NCBI RefSeq assembly: GCF_003050835.1 | Contig: NZ_QAOJ01000001.1 | Location: 62,001 to 126,000, forward strand | Direction of reading: 5' to 3' | Length of the DNA stretch: 64,000 nucleotides | DNA from: Pseudomonas sp. GV071 | GTDB lineage: Bacteria; Pseudomonadota; Gammaproteobacteria; Pseudomonadales; Pseudomonadaceae | Part shown: piece by piece, positions 1 to 9,324 of the stretch | Position numbering within the stretch: position 1 is the first letter of the stretch | How the letters are laid out: each line of letters starts with the position of its first letter | Notes under the pieces: generated by a model | The model's input: only the letters and a program-made list of their open reading frames with translations | What the model was told of the DNA's origin: nothing | The model's database searches: none | Position numbers and translations under genes: made by a program

Positions 1-993
1 AACCTCGATTACACCGACAAGAACGTGGTGGTGATCGGCAGTGGCGCCACGGCCGTAACCCTGGTGCCGGCGATGGCCGAGCAGGCGCGCTCGGTGACTA
101 TGCTGCAGCGTTCGCCCAGCTACATTGCCTCGTTGCCGGCCAAGGATGTGATTGCCGATCTCTTCCGCAAGTTTCTGCCGGAACAGCGCGCCCACAGCCT
201 GGCGCGCTGGAAGAATGTGCTGCTGACCCTGGGCTTCTTCCAGTTCTGCCGCCGCGCGCCGGGGCTGGCGCGCAAGCTGCTGCGCTTCGGGGTGAAGCGT
301 GCGCTGCCGGCCGGTTACGCGGTGGATACCCATTTCAATCCGAAATACCAGCCGTGGGACCAGCGCCTGTGCGCCGTACCCAATGGTGACCTGTTCCAGG
401 CTCTGAAAAGCGGCAAGGCGCAGATGGTCACCGAGCAGATCGACAGCTTTACCGAAACCGGCATTCGCCTGCGTTCCGGTGAAGAGTTGCCGGCGGACAT
501 CATCATCACCGCCACCGGCCTCAAGCTGCAGACCTGCGGCGGCATGACGATGGACGTCGATGGCAAACCGGTAGAGATCGGCGACACCCTGGCCTACAAA
601 GGCATGATGCTCAGCAACGTGCCCAACTTCGCCCTGTGTGTTGGCTACACCAACGCCTCCTGGACCCTGCGCTCGGACCTGGCTTCGAGCTATGTCTGCC
701 GGGTGCTCAATTACATGGACGAGAACGGCTACAAGATGTGCGTGCCGCGCCACATCGCCAGTTCGGTGGAAAAGCGCCCGCTGCTGGATATCTCCGCCGG
801 TTACGTGCTGCGCGCCGCCGATGTACTGCCCAAACAGGGCCCTGGCGCACCGTGGCAGATGAAGCAGAACTACATTCTTGACCTGTTCAACCTGCGCTAC
901 TCGGCGCTGGAAGACGGCGTACTGACCTTTCGCCGCGACCCGGCCCTAGGCATGGCGCCACGGGTAGTGGAACGAGCGATTTCGGCGGCGTAA
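1..993 (+). CDS. Flavin-containing monooxygenase, 3' part (5' end outside window)
   Basis: The reading frame is open from base 1 (codons start at 1), so the N-terminal FAD-binding part lies upstream; about 330 residues are visible. Near the visible start is a second Rossmann motif, VVIGSGATA, as used for NADPH binding in class B flavin monooxygenases. A TATGL motif about 150 residues later is the typical late FMO/Baeyer-Villiger signature. The family oxygenates hydrophobic ketones, amines or sulfides with NADPH and O2 in the cytoplasm. Whether this is a Baeyer-Villiger enzyme cannot be decided, because the diagnostic FxGxxxHxxxWP motif would be upstream. It converges with the sigma-54 activator gene; an inverted repeat lies between the stops. 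The substrate is unknown. Confidence 0.85.
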   Translation, partial: NLDYTDKNVVVIGSGATAVTLVPAMAEQARSVTMLQRSPSYIASLPAKDVIADLFRKFLPEQRAHSLARWKNVLLTLGFFQFCRRAPGLARKLLRFGVKRALPAGYAVDTHFNPKYQPWDQRLCAVPNGDLFQALKSGKAQMVTEQIDSFTETGIRLRSGEELPADIIITATGLKLQTCGGMTMDVDGKPVEIGDTLAYKGMMLSNVPNFALCVGYTNASWTLRSDLASSYVCRVLNYMDENGYKMCVPRHIASSVEKRPLLDISAGYVLRAADVLPKQGPGAPWQMKQNYILDLFNLRYSALEDGVLTFRRDPALGMAPRVVERAISAA

Positions 994-1007
994 GCAATCC
1001 AGTTCGC

Positions 1008-1090
1008 GAGTCTGGATCCCGGCCTACGCCGGGATGACGGTGAAAGAGATAAAAACTCCGTCATTCCCGCGTAGGCGGGAGTCCAGACTC
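1008..1090. repeat. Inverted repeat in convergent gap, family A copy 1
   Basis: Two 33-base arms (1008-1040 and 1058-1090) are imperfect reverse complements (about 29 of 33), separated by an A-rich 17-base loop. Each arm contains a smaller hairpin (CCCGGCCTACGCCGGG on the left). It fills the gap between two converging genes and could end transcription from both sides. A related element lies at 39978-40068. Confidence 0.8.
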
Positions 1091-1117
1091 GTTTGGCGGA
1101 CATAGAAATTGGTCGTC

Positions 1118-2977
1118 TCAAACCTTCACACCCTGTTCCCGCAAGCGCTTGTACAAGGTGTTGCGGCTCAGCCCTAAATGCCGGGCGAGGTGGGAGATGT
1201 TGCCGCCGCACTGTTCGTACTGGCTTTTCAGGTCGGCATCGTTGGTGATGGGCGTTGCCCGGCAGTCGGTCACTCGTGGGCTGTCGCCACCCGGCAAATC
1301 GGCAAAAAAATCATCGGGCAAATGTTCGGCGTGTATCGGCTGGTCGTCGGCCATCGCCAAGGCAATCTGCAGCACGCTGCTGAGCTGGCGAAGGTTGCCG
1401 GGCCAGGGGTGGCGCAGCAGCAGTTCCATTACCTCGTTGCTCAGCCCGGCCCATTGGTAGGGTTCGCGGTGGTGCTCCCACAGGCGCTGGATCATGGCCT
1501 GTTTGTCGGTGCGTTCGCGCAGTGGCGGCAACTCCAGGTTGAGGCCGCTGATGCGGTAGTAGAGGTCCTGGCGGAACAGGCCGCTGTCCACGTCCTGGCG
1601 CAGGGCGCGGTTGGTGGCGGAGATCAGGCGGATGTCCACCGGGTACAGCTCGCTGCTGCCCAACGGCTGCACGCAGCGCTCCTGCAGTACCCGCAGCAAA
1701 CGCGCTTGCACCCGCAGCGGCATGTCGCCGACTTCATCGAGAAACAACGTGCCCTTATGTGCCTTGCGGATCAAGCCGATGCTGCCTTTCTGGTTGGCGC
1801 CGGTGAAGGCGCCTTTTTCATAGCCAAACAGCTCGGACTCCACCAGGTCGCTGGGAATCGCCGCACAGTTCACCGCGATCAGGCTTTGCTGCGCCCGTGA
1901 GCTGGCCTGGTGCAGGGCTTTGACGAACACCTCTTTGCCGACCCCGGTTTCGCCGTACACCAGAATCGGAATGTCCTTTTCCAGCAGCCGTTCGGCCTGG
2001 CGCACGGCCTTGTCCACGCGGGGGTCGCCGAGGTTGATGGCGGCCAGGGTGAAGGGGCTGGGCGCCGGTTTACTCGGTGCTTCAGGCAGCGGCGCCGAGC
2101 GGAAGTCGCGGGCCTGGATCGGCACCGGTTGCTGCGGGCGTTTGAGCTGGGCGTGGAAGCGGAAACGCCCGCCGGCGCGCAGGTTGAACGGCAGGTCCTG
2201 AGGCTGGTTCAGCAGTTGCTGCAGGGGGATATCGAACAGGCTTTCGATGGTCACCGCCGCCAGGCTGATGCCGAGCAAACTGTCGGCCCGGCGGTTGGCC
2301 GACACCACCTGGCCTTGTTCATCGAACACCACCAGACCGGCCCAGGGGCTGTCGAGGTTGTTCAGGCTGGTGTTGAAGGTGAGTTGGAAATAGCGCTGTT
2401 GGAACAGGTTGAGGATCAGCCGGTTCTCCACCGACTGGCTCATCATTTTCACCATGCCCAGGGTGTGCGAGGGCGGCAGGTAGCTGTCGCTGGACACATC
2501 GAGCACGGCGATCATCTGCCGCTGCTCATTGAAGATAGGCGAGGCCGAACCGGTCATGAAGCGGTTGGCCTTGAGGAAGTGTTCGTCGTGCTGAATATGC
2601 ACCGGCTGCGCACAACTCAAGGCGGTGCCGATGGCGTTGGTGCCGGTGTAACGCTCCAGCCAGCTGGCGCCGGCCACGAAGCCGGCGGCGTGGTTGGGCT
2701 CGATAAAGCGTTGGTCGCCCCAGCTCTGCAGCACCTGGCCCTGGTTGTCGGCCAGCATGATCAGGCAGTTGGAGTTCGCCAGGATGTTGCCGTAGTAGGG
2801 CAGCACTTCCTTATGGGTGGTCTGCACCAGCGCCTGCTGGCTTTCCAGCAGCGCCGAGACGTCGCCGGGGCTTGGCTGGGTGAACACCGGGGTGCTCTGG
2901 TGCGTGAGGCCGAAGCTGCGGCAGCGCGTCCAGGAGTCTTGAATGATGGTGTCGTGGGGCAGGGCGGCTTCAGCCAT
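1118..2977 (-). CDS. Sigma-54-dependent transcriptional activator, AcoR type
   Basis: A 619-residue bacterial enhancer-binding protein. From the ATG at 2977, the order is: an N-terminal sensory region with a GAF-like domain (about 65-170), a PAS-like segment (about 210-265), an AAA+ domain with Walker A GETGVGKE (342-349), the sigma-54 contact loop GAFTGA (389-394) and Walker B LFLDE (411-415), and a Fis-type helix-turn-helix at the C-terminus (GGNISHLARHLGLSRNTL). This is the architecture of the acetoin regulator AcoR. The frame extends to a TTG at 3019, but the ATG has the better context. It is divergent from an ABC importer operon whose upstream region has a -24/-12 promoter and repeated NGTTCA sites, so it is very probably that operon's activator. 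The ligand is unknown; a glycerol-like polyol or small alcohol is a guess from the neighbour. Confidence 0.9.
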   Translation of the reverse strand: MAEAALPHDTIIQDSWTRCRSFGLTHQSTPVFTQPSPGDVSALLESQQALVQTTHKEVLPYYGNILANSNCLIMLADNQGQVLQSWGDQRFIEPNHAAGFVAGASWLERYTGTNAIGTALSCAQPVHIQHDEHFLKANRFMTGSASPIFNEQRQMIAVLDVSSDSYLPPSHTLGMVKMMSQSVENRLILNLFQQRYFQLTFNTSLNNLDSPWAGLVVFDEQGQVVSANRRADSLLGISLAAVTIESLFDIPLQQLLNQPQDLPFNLRAGGRFRFHAQLKRPQQPVPIQARDFRSAPLPEAPSKPAPSPFTLAAINLGDPRVDKAVRQAERLLEKDIPILVYGETGVGKEVFVKALHQASSRAQQSLIAVNCAAIPSDLVESELFGYEKGAFTGANQKGSIGLIRKAHKGTLFLDEVGDMPLRVQARLLRVLQERCVQPLGSSELYPVDIRLISATNRALRQDVDSGLFRQDLYYRISGLNLELPPLRERTDKQAMIQRLWEHHREPYQWAGLSNEVMELLLRHPWPGNLRQLSSVLQIALAMADDQPIHAEHLPDDFFADLPGGDSPRVTDCRATPITNDADLKSQYEQCGGNISHLARHLGLSRNTLYKRLREQGVKV

Positions 2978-3040
2978 GACAGGGTCTCGCGTGGTTTTAT
3001 TTTTATTCTCAGCCAGCAATCGACCGGTCTTTGCCGGGTC

Positions 3041-3147
3041 GGTTCAGTGTCGTTCATGACTGTTCAAAGTCAACACTGGCCACTGTTCAGTTGTTCACGT
3101 TTAAGTGTTCAAGGCTGTTCAGTGGTGGCCTGCTCGGCCGCTGTTCA
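3041..3147. promoter_or_regulatory. Array of NGTTCA repeats, probable enhancer sites
   Basis: Eight direct copies of NGTTCA start at 3041, 3051, 3061, 3084, 3092, 3106, 3116 and 3142; six are exactly TGTTCA. Several spacings are 10 bases, one helical turn. The array sits 50 to 160 bases upstream of the -24/-12 promoter, where activators of the NtrC class bind. That the divergent AcoR-type protein binds here is inferred from position. Confidence 0.6.
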
Positions 3148-3196
3148 GGCGGCTAAACACCTTTGCAGACAAGGCTTTGCAAACCTCGGGCCGGGG

Positions 3197-3213
3197 TTGG
3201 CACAGAACTCGCT
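3197..3213 (+). promoter_or_regulatory. Sigma-54 (-24/-12) promoter of the ABC importer operon
   Basis: TTGGCACAGAACTCGCT has GG at 3199-3200 and GC at 3211-3212 with the required ten bases between, and matches TTGGCAC-N5-TTGC except TCGC for TTGC. Transcription would begin near 3224, about 48 bases before the first gene of the operon. Confidence 0.75.
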
Positions 3214-3271
3214 CTGTGTCTGTGCAAAGGCGGCCTTGTGCAGCCGACAACAACAATAAAAAGGACGCCCT

Positions 3272-4366
3272 ATGTCTTTGACCCTCGAGCATGTGACGCG
3301 GGTCGTCGATGGCATAACCCATATCGACGACGCCTGTCTCAGCTTCGAACCCGGCTCATTCAACGTACTGCTCGGCCGCACGCTGTCCGGCAAGACCAGT
3401 CTGATGCGCCTGATGGCCGGCCTCGACAAGCCCAACAGCGGGCGCATTCTGATGAATGGCGCGGACATGACCCACGTGCCAGTGCGCAAGCGCAACGTGT
3501 CGATGGTCTATCAGCAGTTCATCAATTACCCAACCCTGACGGTGTTCGAAAACATCGCCTCGCCGCTGCGCCAGGCTGGCCTCAATGAGGTGGAGATCGT
3601 CGACAAGGTGCAGGCCACGGCGAAGATGCTGCGCATCGACGCCTTGCTCAAGCGCTACCCGCTGGAGCTCTCCGGCGGCCAGCAGCAGCGCACCGCCATG
3701 GCCCGAGCGCTGGTCAAAGACGCCTCGCTGATTCTGTTCGATGAGCCGCTGGTGAACCTCGATTACAAGCTGCGTGAAGAGCTGCGCCAGGAAATGCGCG
3801 AGCTGTTCCAGGCACGCCACACCATCGCCATTTACGCCACCACCGAACCCAACGAAGCCCTGGCCCTGGGCGGCACCACCACCATCCTGCATGAGGGGCG
3901 CGTGGTGCAGAGCGGCAAGACTGCTGACGTTTACCACCGCCCGCAGCAGGTGCTGGCCGCCGAGCTGTTCTCCGAACCACCGATCAACCTGATGCCAGGG
4001 CGTATCAGTGGCACAGAGGTGAGTTTTGCCGAGGCCGTGCACTTTCCGTTGAACCCCGACCTGAAAAGCATTGGCGAGGGCGAATACCGCTTCGGCGTGC
4101 GCCCCAGCCATATCGGCCTGGTGCCAAGCAATGACGATGACCTGGAGTTGGCGGTAACCGTAGAACTCGCTGAAATCAGCGGCTCGGAAACCTTTCTGCA
4201 TGTGCGCAACGAGCAGTTCGTGCTGGTGCTGCACCTGCCCGGCGTGCACGAGTACGACGTGGACACCTCGATCCTCATCTATATCCCCACCCACAAGCTG
4301 TTCGTGTTCGCCGCCGATGGCCGCCTGATTCAGGCCCCCAGTCGACGCGTCGGGAGGGTTGCCTGA
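3272..4366 (+). CDS. glpS: ABC importer ATPase 1, GlpS-like (glycerol-type transporter)
   Basis: A 364-residue nucleotide-binding subunit. The N-terminal ABC domain has Walker A GRTLSGKT (35-42), Q-loop YQQF (80-83), signature LSGGQ (133-137) and Walker B LILFDE (153-158); the C-terminal part is a TOBE-like regulatory region as in sugar importers. The H-loop histidine, expected in a YVTHDQ context, is replaced: the sequence reads YATTEP, with Thr at 191. The signature is normal, so the subunit probably supplies its LSGGQ to the partner's ATP site but hydrolyses poorly at its own. The RBS AAGGA precedes the ATG. Its stop overlaps the ATG of the next gene (TGATG). The operon order (two ATPases, two permeases, DUF2160, binding protein) is that of the GlpSTPQV glycerol system of rhizobia; the substrate here is inferred. 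Confidence 0.85.
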   Translation: MSLTLEHVTRVVDGITHIDDACLSFEPGSFNVLLGRTLSGKTSLMRLMAGLDKPNSGRILMNGADMTHVPVRKRNVSMVYQQFINYPTLTVFENIASPLRQAGLNEVEIVDKVQATAKMLRIDALLKRYPLELSGGQQQRTAMARALVKDASLILFDEPLVNLDYKLREELRQEMRELFQARHTIAIYATTEPNEALALGGTTTILHEGRVVQSGKTADVYHRPQQVLAAELFSEPPINLMPGRISGTEVSFAEAVHFPLNPDLKSIGEGEYRFGVRPSHIGLVPSNDDDLELAVTVELAEISGSETFLHVRNEQFVLVLHLPGVHEYDVDTSILIYIPTHKLFVFAADGRLIQAPSRRVGRVA

Positions 4367-5487
4367 TGGCCGAGATCCGTTTGCACCACCTGGCCCACAG
4401 CTACAGCAAAACCCCCAACGGGCCGGACGATTACGCGATTCGCGAGATGAACCATATCTGGGAGCAGGGCGGTGCCTATGCCTTGCTGGGGCCGTCGGGC
4501 TGCGGCAAGTCGACCCTGCTCAATATCATTTCCGGGCTGCTCAGCCCGTCCGAGGGCGAGGTGCAGTTCGACGGCAAGGTGGTCAATCTGTTGCCGCCGG
4601 AAGAGCGCAACATCGCTCAGGTTTTCCAGTTTCCGGTGGTGTACGACACCATGACGGTGTTCGACAACCTGGCCTTCCCCCTGCGCAACCAGGGTATGAA
4701 CGAGGCCAAGGTGCTGAGCAAGGTCAACGAGATTGCCGAGGTGCTCGATCTGCACCCGCTGTTGCACAAAAAGGCCAAGAACCTCACCGCCGACGAGAAG
4801 CAGAAAGTCTCGATGGGCCGTGGCCTGGTGCGTGACGACGTGTCGGCGATTCTCTTCGATGAGCCGCTGACGGTGATCGACCCCCACCTGAAGTGGAAGC
4901 TGCGGCGCAAGCTCAAGCAGATTCACGAGCAGTTCAACATCACCATGGTTTACGTCACCCACGATCAGTTGGAGGCCTCGACCTTCGCCGACAAGATTGC
5001 GGTGATGTATGGCGGCCAGATCGTGCAGTTCGGCACCCCGCGTGAACTGTTCGAGCGGCCGAGCCACACCTTTGTCGGCTACTTCATTGGCAGCCCGGGG
5101 ATGAACCTGATCGACGTCAGCCGTTGCGACGGCGGCGTGCAGTTTGCCAACACCGTTCTGCCGCTGAGTGCCGCGCTCAATCAGCGCTTGGCGGCCTTGC
5201 CTGATGCGGCGTTGAAGGTGGGTATTCGCCCGGAGTTCATCCATATCTGGGACGGCCCCTACGACGATGCGCTGTGCGGCGAGGTGCAGCATGTCGAGGA
5301 TCTGGGGACCTACAAGATCCTCACCCTCAACCTCGACGGCCAGCAGTTGAAAGTGCGCTTGCAGGAAGACCAGCCCGTGCCACAGCAGAAGGTCTACCTG
5401 AGCTTTCCGGCGCAGTGGCTGATGGTTTACGCAGACGATTATCTTGTCGAAGCGCTGGTGGAGAGCCAGGTGGAGGTGACGCCATGA
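4366..5487 (+). CDS. glpT: ABC importer ATPase 2, GlpT-like, with degenerate signature motif
   Basis: A 373-residue ATPase subunit with Walker A GPSGCGKST (42-50), Walker B AILFDE (161-166) and an intact H-loop YVTHDQ (His199). The ABC signature normally reading LSGGQ is LTADE (140-144), so it cannot complete the partner's ATP site in the usual way. It therefore complements the first ATPase, which has a good signature and no H-loop histidine. A TOBE-like C-terminal region follows from about residue 240. It overlaps the previous gene by one base and the next by four (ATGA), consistent with translational coupling. The name follows the rhizobial glycerol importer and must not be confused with the unrelated glycerol-3-phosphate antiporter GlpT of E. 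coli. Confidence 0.85.
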   Translation: MAEIRLHHLAHSYSKTPNGPDDYAIREMNHIWEQGGAYALLGPSGCGKSTLLNIISGLLSPSEGEVQFDGKVVNLLPPEERNIAQVFQFPVVYDTMTVFDNLAFPLRNQGMNEAKVLSKVNEIAEVLDLHPLLHKKAKNLTADEKQKVSMGRGLVRDDVSAILFDEPLTVIDPHLKWKLRRKLKQIHEQFNITMVYVTHDQLEASTFADKIAVMYGGQIVQFGTPRELFERPSHTFVGYFIGSPGMNLIDVSRCDGGVQFANTVLPLSAALNQRLAALPDAALKVGIRPEFIHIWDGPYDDALCGEVQHVEDLGTYKILTLNLDGQQLKVRLQEDQPVPQQKVYLSFPAQWLMVYADDYLVEALVESQVEVTP

Positions 5488-6347
5488 AGGTGCAGAACAA
5501 CAAGGCCTGGTTCCTGGTATTGCCGGTGTTTCTGCTGGTGGCGTTCAGCGCCATCGTGCCGATGATGACGGTGGTCAACTACTCCCTGCAGGACATTTTC
5601 GACCAGTCCAGCCGCTACTTTGTGGGCGCCGATTGGTACCGCCAGGTGCTGGCCGATCAACGTCTGCACGACTCGCTGCTGCGCCAGTTCATCTTCTCGG
5701 CCTGCGTGCTGTTGATCGAAATTCCCTTGGGCATCGGCATCGCCCTGTGCATGCCAACCAAGGGCAAGATGGCCTCGCTGGTGCTGATCGTGCTGGCCAT
5801 TCCGCTACTGATTCCGTGGAACGTGGTGGGCACCATCTGGCAGATTTTCGGCCGCGCCGACATCGGCCTGATGGGCTGGACCCTGAACAAGCTGGGCATC
5901 TCCTACAACTACGCGGCCAACACCGGCGATGCCTGGGCCACGGTGCTGATCATGGACGTGTGGCACTGGACCTCCTTGGTGGCGCTGCTGTGCTACTCGG
6001 GGCTGCGCGCCATTCCCGATGTGTATTACCAGGCGGCGCGCATCGACCGCGCTTCGGCCTGGGCGGTGTTCCGCCATATCCAATTGCCGAAGCTGAAAAG
6101 CGTGCTGCTGATCGCGGTGATGCTGCGTTTTATGGACAGCTTCATGATCTACACCGAGCCGTTCGTGCTCACCGGCGGCGGGCCGGGCAACGCCACCACC
6201 TTCCTCAGCCAGACCCTGACGCAAATGGCCATCGGCCAGTTCGACCTGGGCCCGGCGGCGGCATTCTCGCTGGTGTACTTCCTGATCATTCTGTTGGTGT
6301 CGTGGGTGTTCTACACCGCCATGACCCACAACGATAAAAACCGCTGA
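5484..6347 (+). CDS. glpP: ABC importer permease 1, GlpP-like
   Basis: A 287-residue inner-membrane subunit of the MalF/UgpA type. A first membrane segment lies at residues 8-30, and several more hydrophobic helices follow. The cytoplasmic EAA-loop motif that docks on the ATPases is visible near residue 185 (YYQAARIDRASAW...LPKL). The ATG at 5484 overlaps the stop of the preceding ATPase gene as ATGA; an in-frame extension upstream is inside that gene and is not the start. It pairs with the next gene to form the membrane pore. The substrate is inferred only from operon type. Confidence 0.88.
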   Translation: MKVQNNKAWFLVLPVFLLVAFSAIVPMMTVVNYSLQDIFDQSSRYFVGADWYRQVLADQRLHDSLLRQFIFSACVLLIEIPLGIGIALCMPTKGKMASLVLIVLAIPLLIPWNVVGTIWQIFGRADIGLMGWTLNKLGISYNYAANTGDAWATVLIMDVWHWTSLVALLCYSGLRAIPDVYYQAARIDRASAWAVFRHIQLPKLKSVLLIAVMLRFMDSFMIYTEPFVLTGGGPGNATTFLSQTLTQMAIGQFDLGPAAAFSLVYFLIILLVSWVFYTAMTHNDKNR

Positions 6348-6355
6348 GGCCGACC

Positions 6356-7156
<801 letters not shown>

Positions 7157-7166
7157 GGAGCTGACG

Positions 7167-7439
7167 ATGGAATGGATGGCCTGGACGACCCCAACCGCCG
7201 CGTTCTTCGGCGTTATTGCCCTGCTGTTGGCGGGCATGACGGTGTGGGAACTGCGCTCTCCGTGTGTGGAGCGCCGTGGATTTCTACCGATTGCCACCAC
7301 CCGTGGCGATCGCCTGTTTATTGGTCTTCTCGGAAGCGCTTACCTGCATCTGCTGGTGATTGGCGCGACTGAATGGAGCATCTGGGTAGCGAGTGCGCTG
7401 TCCCTGGTGTGGCTGTTGGCTGTGATGCGTTGGGGGTAG
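7167..7439 (+). CDS. Small DUF2160-type membrane protein of the importer operon
   Basis: A 90-residue protein with two or three hydrophobic helices (about 10-28, 55-70 and 70-87) and a central polar stretch. It resembles DUF2160 proteins, known mainly as an extra gene in glycerol-type ABC operons. Its start (ATG at 7167, preceded by GAGG) lies ten bases after the permease stop; an in-frame ATG at 7137 falls inside the permease gene. Its function is not established. The position between permease and binding-protein genes suggests an accessory membrane subunit, perhaps for assembly or stability. Confidence 0.75.
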   Translation: MEWMAWTTPTAAFFGVIALLLAGMTVWELRSPCVERRGFLPIATTRGDRLFIGLLGSAYLHLLVIGATEWSIWVASALSLVWLLAVMRWG

Positions 7440-7520
7440 CCGGCGGGCGGGACGGAGCTGCCGTAGTGATCCGCCCCCGCCGTGCTTGGTGTCCCACCTA
7501 ATAATTACCAGGAGGTGTCT

Positions 7521-9263
7521 ATGTTCAACAAAAACAACAAACTTCGACATAGCGTGACGTTGGCGGCGATATTCGCCCTGAGTGGCTTGAGTGCAACGGC
7601 CTGGGCAGATGCTTACGAAGACGCGGCGAAAAAATGGATTGGCGCAGAGTTCAAGCCGTCCACCCTGACGCCCGAGCAGCAGCTCGAAGAGCTGAAGTGG
7701 TTCATCAAGGCGGCCGAGCCGTTTCGCGGCATGAAAATCAACGTGGTGTCGGAAACCCTGACCACCCACGAATACGAGTCCAAGGTACTGGCCAAGGCCT
7801 TTAGCGAAATCACCGGTATCCAGCTCACCCACGACCTGCTGCAAGAAGGCGACGTGGTAGAGAAACTGCAAACCCAGATGCAGTCGGACAAGAACATCTA
7901 CGACGGCTGGGTGAACGACTCCGACCTGATCGGTACCCACTTCCGCTACGGCAAGACCGAGTCCATCACCGACCTGATGGCCAACGAGGGCAAGAACTTC
8001 ACCTCGCCGACCCTCGACCTCAAAGACTTCATCGGCCTGTCGTTCACCACGGCGCCGGATGGCAAGATCTATCAATTGCCCGACCAGCAGTTCGCCAACC
8101 TCTATTGGTTCCGCGCTGACTGGTTCGAACGTGCCGACCTCAAGGCCAAGTTCAAAGAGAAGTACGGCTACGAACTGGGTGTGCCGGTGAACTGGTCCGC
8201 CTATGAAGACATCGCCAAATTCTTCAGCGAAGACGTCAAGGAAATCGACGGCAAGCGCGTGTACGGCCACATGGACTACGGCAAAAAAGACCCATCGCTG
8301 GGCTGGCGCTTCACCGATGCCTGGTTCTCCATGGCCGGTGGCGGCGACAAGGGCCTGCCCAACGGCTTGCCGGTGGACGAATGGGGCATTCGCGTAGAGG
8401 ACTGCCACCCGGTGGGCTCCAGCGTGACCCGCGGCGGCGACACCAACGGCCCGGCGGCCGTGTTCGCCACGCAGAAATACGTCGACTGGATGCGCGCCTA
8501 TGCGCCACCGGAAGCGCAGGGCATGACCTTCTCCGAATCCGGTCCGGTACCGGCGCAGGGCAACATCGCCCAGCAGATCTTCTGGTACACCGCCTTTACC
8601 GCCGACATGACCAAGCCGGGCCTGCCGGTGGTAAACGCCGACGGCACGCCGAAATGGCGCATGGCGCCGTCGCCACGTGGCCCGTACTGGGAAGAGGGGA
8701 TGAAGCTCGGTTATCAGGACGTAGGTTCCTGGACCTTCCTCAAGTCCACCCCGGAGAAACAACGCCTGGCAGCCTGGCTGTACGCGCAGTTCGTGACCTC
8801 GAAAACCGTCTCGCTGAAGAAGACCGTGTTGGGTCTGACGCCGATTCGTGAGTCGGACATCAACTCGCAAGCCATGACTGACCTGGCGCCAAAACTCGGT
8901 GGCCTGGTGGAGTTCTACCGCAGCCCGGCCCGCGTGCAATGGACGCCGACCGGCACCAACGTGCCGGACTACCCGCGCTTGGCACAGTTGTGGTGGAGCC
9001 ATATCTCGGAAGCGGCCAGCGGCGAGAAAACCCCGCAGGAAGCACTGGATGGCCTGGCCAAAGACCAGGACGCGATCATGACCCGTCTTGAGCGCTCGAA
9101 AGTGCAACCGATCTGCGGACCGAAAATGAACCCGGAAAAAGACGCGCAGTACTGGTTCGACCAACCGGGCGCACCGAAACCGAAACTGGCTAACGAGAAG
9201 CCTAAAGGCGAGACAGTTAACTACAACGAGCTGTTGAAACAGTGGGAAGCGGCGCGCAAGTAA
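7521..9263 (+). CDS. glpV: Periplasmic substrate-binding protein, GlpV-like
   Basis: A 580-residue secreted solute-binding protein, large for a sugar-binding protein but in line with the GlpV group. The signal peptide ends at about residue 25 (LSATAWA/DAYED). A perfect AGGAGG (7510-7515) precedes the ATG, stronger than any other RBS in the operon, as expected for a protein needed in molar excess over the membrane complex. Residues about 70-550 look like a two-lobe family 1 sugar-binding fold (VVSETLTTHEYESKVL near the start of lobe 1). It is the last gene of the operon, followed by a strong terminator. The ligand is probably glycerol or a related polyol by family resemblance only. Confidence 0.85.
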   Translation: MFNKNNKLRHSVTLAAIFALSGLSATAWADAYEDAAKKWIGAEFKPSTLTPEQQLEELKWFIKAAEPFRGMKINVVSETLTTHEYESKVLAKAFSEITGIQLTHDLLQEGDVVEKLQTQMQSDKNIYDGWVNDSDLIGTHFRYGKTESITDLMANEGKNFTSPTLDLKDFIGLSFTTAPDGKIYQLPDQQFANLYWFRADWFERADLKAKFKEKYGYELGVPVNWSAYEDIAKFFSEDVKEIDGKRVYGHMDYGKKDPSLGWRFTDAWFSMAGGGDKGLPNGLPVDEWGIRVEDCHPVGSSVTRGGDTNGPAAVFATQKYVDWMRAYAPPEAQGMTFSESGPVPAQGNIAQQIFWYTAFTADMTKPGLPVVNADGTPKWRMAPSPRGPYWEEGMKLGYQDVGSWTFLKSTPEKQRLAAWLYAQFVTSKTVSLKKTVLGLTPIRESDINSQAMTDLAPKLGGLVEFYRSPARVQWTPTGTNVPDYPRLAQLWWSHISEAASGEKTPQEALDGLAKDQDAIMTRLERSKVQPICGPKMNPEKDAQYWFDQPGAPKPKLANEKPKGETVNYNELLKQWEAARK

Positions 9264-9283
9264 GCGGCGCTTTCTTGCGACAT

Positions 9284-9317
9284 AAAAAACGGCACCTCGC
9301 GGGGTGCCGTTTTTTTG
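9284..9317 (+). terminator. Rho-independent terminator of the ABC importer operon
   Basis: The stem ACGGCACC / GGGTGCCGT with loop TCGC is flanked by an A-run and followed by seven T residues, 20 bases after the binding-protein stop. Confidence 0.9.
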
Positions 9318-9324
9318 CGTTCTT

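Noticed and set aside
7284-9164. A 626-residue minus-strand frame opposite the importer binding protein
   Set aside because: The plus-strand protein has a signal peptide, a perfect RBS and a family match; the antisense frame has none.
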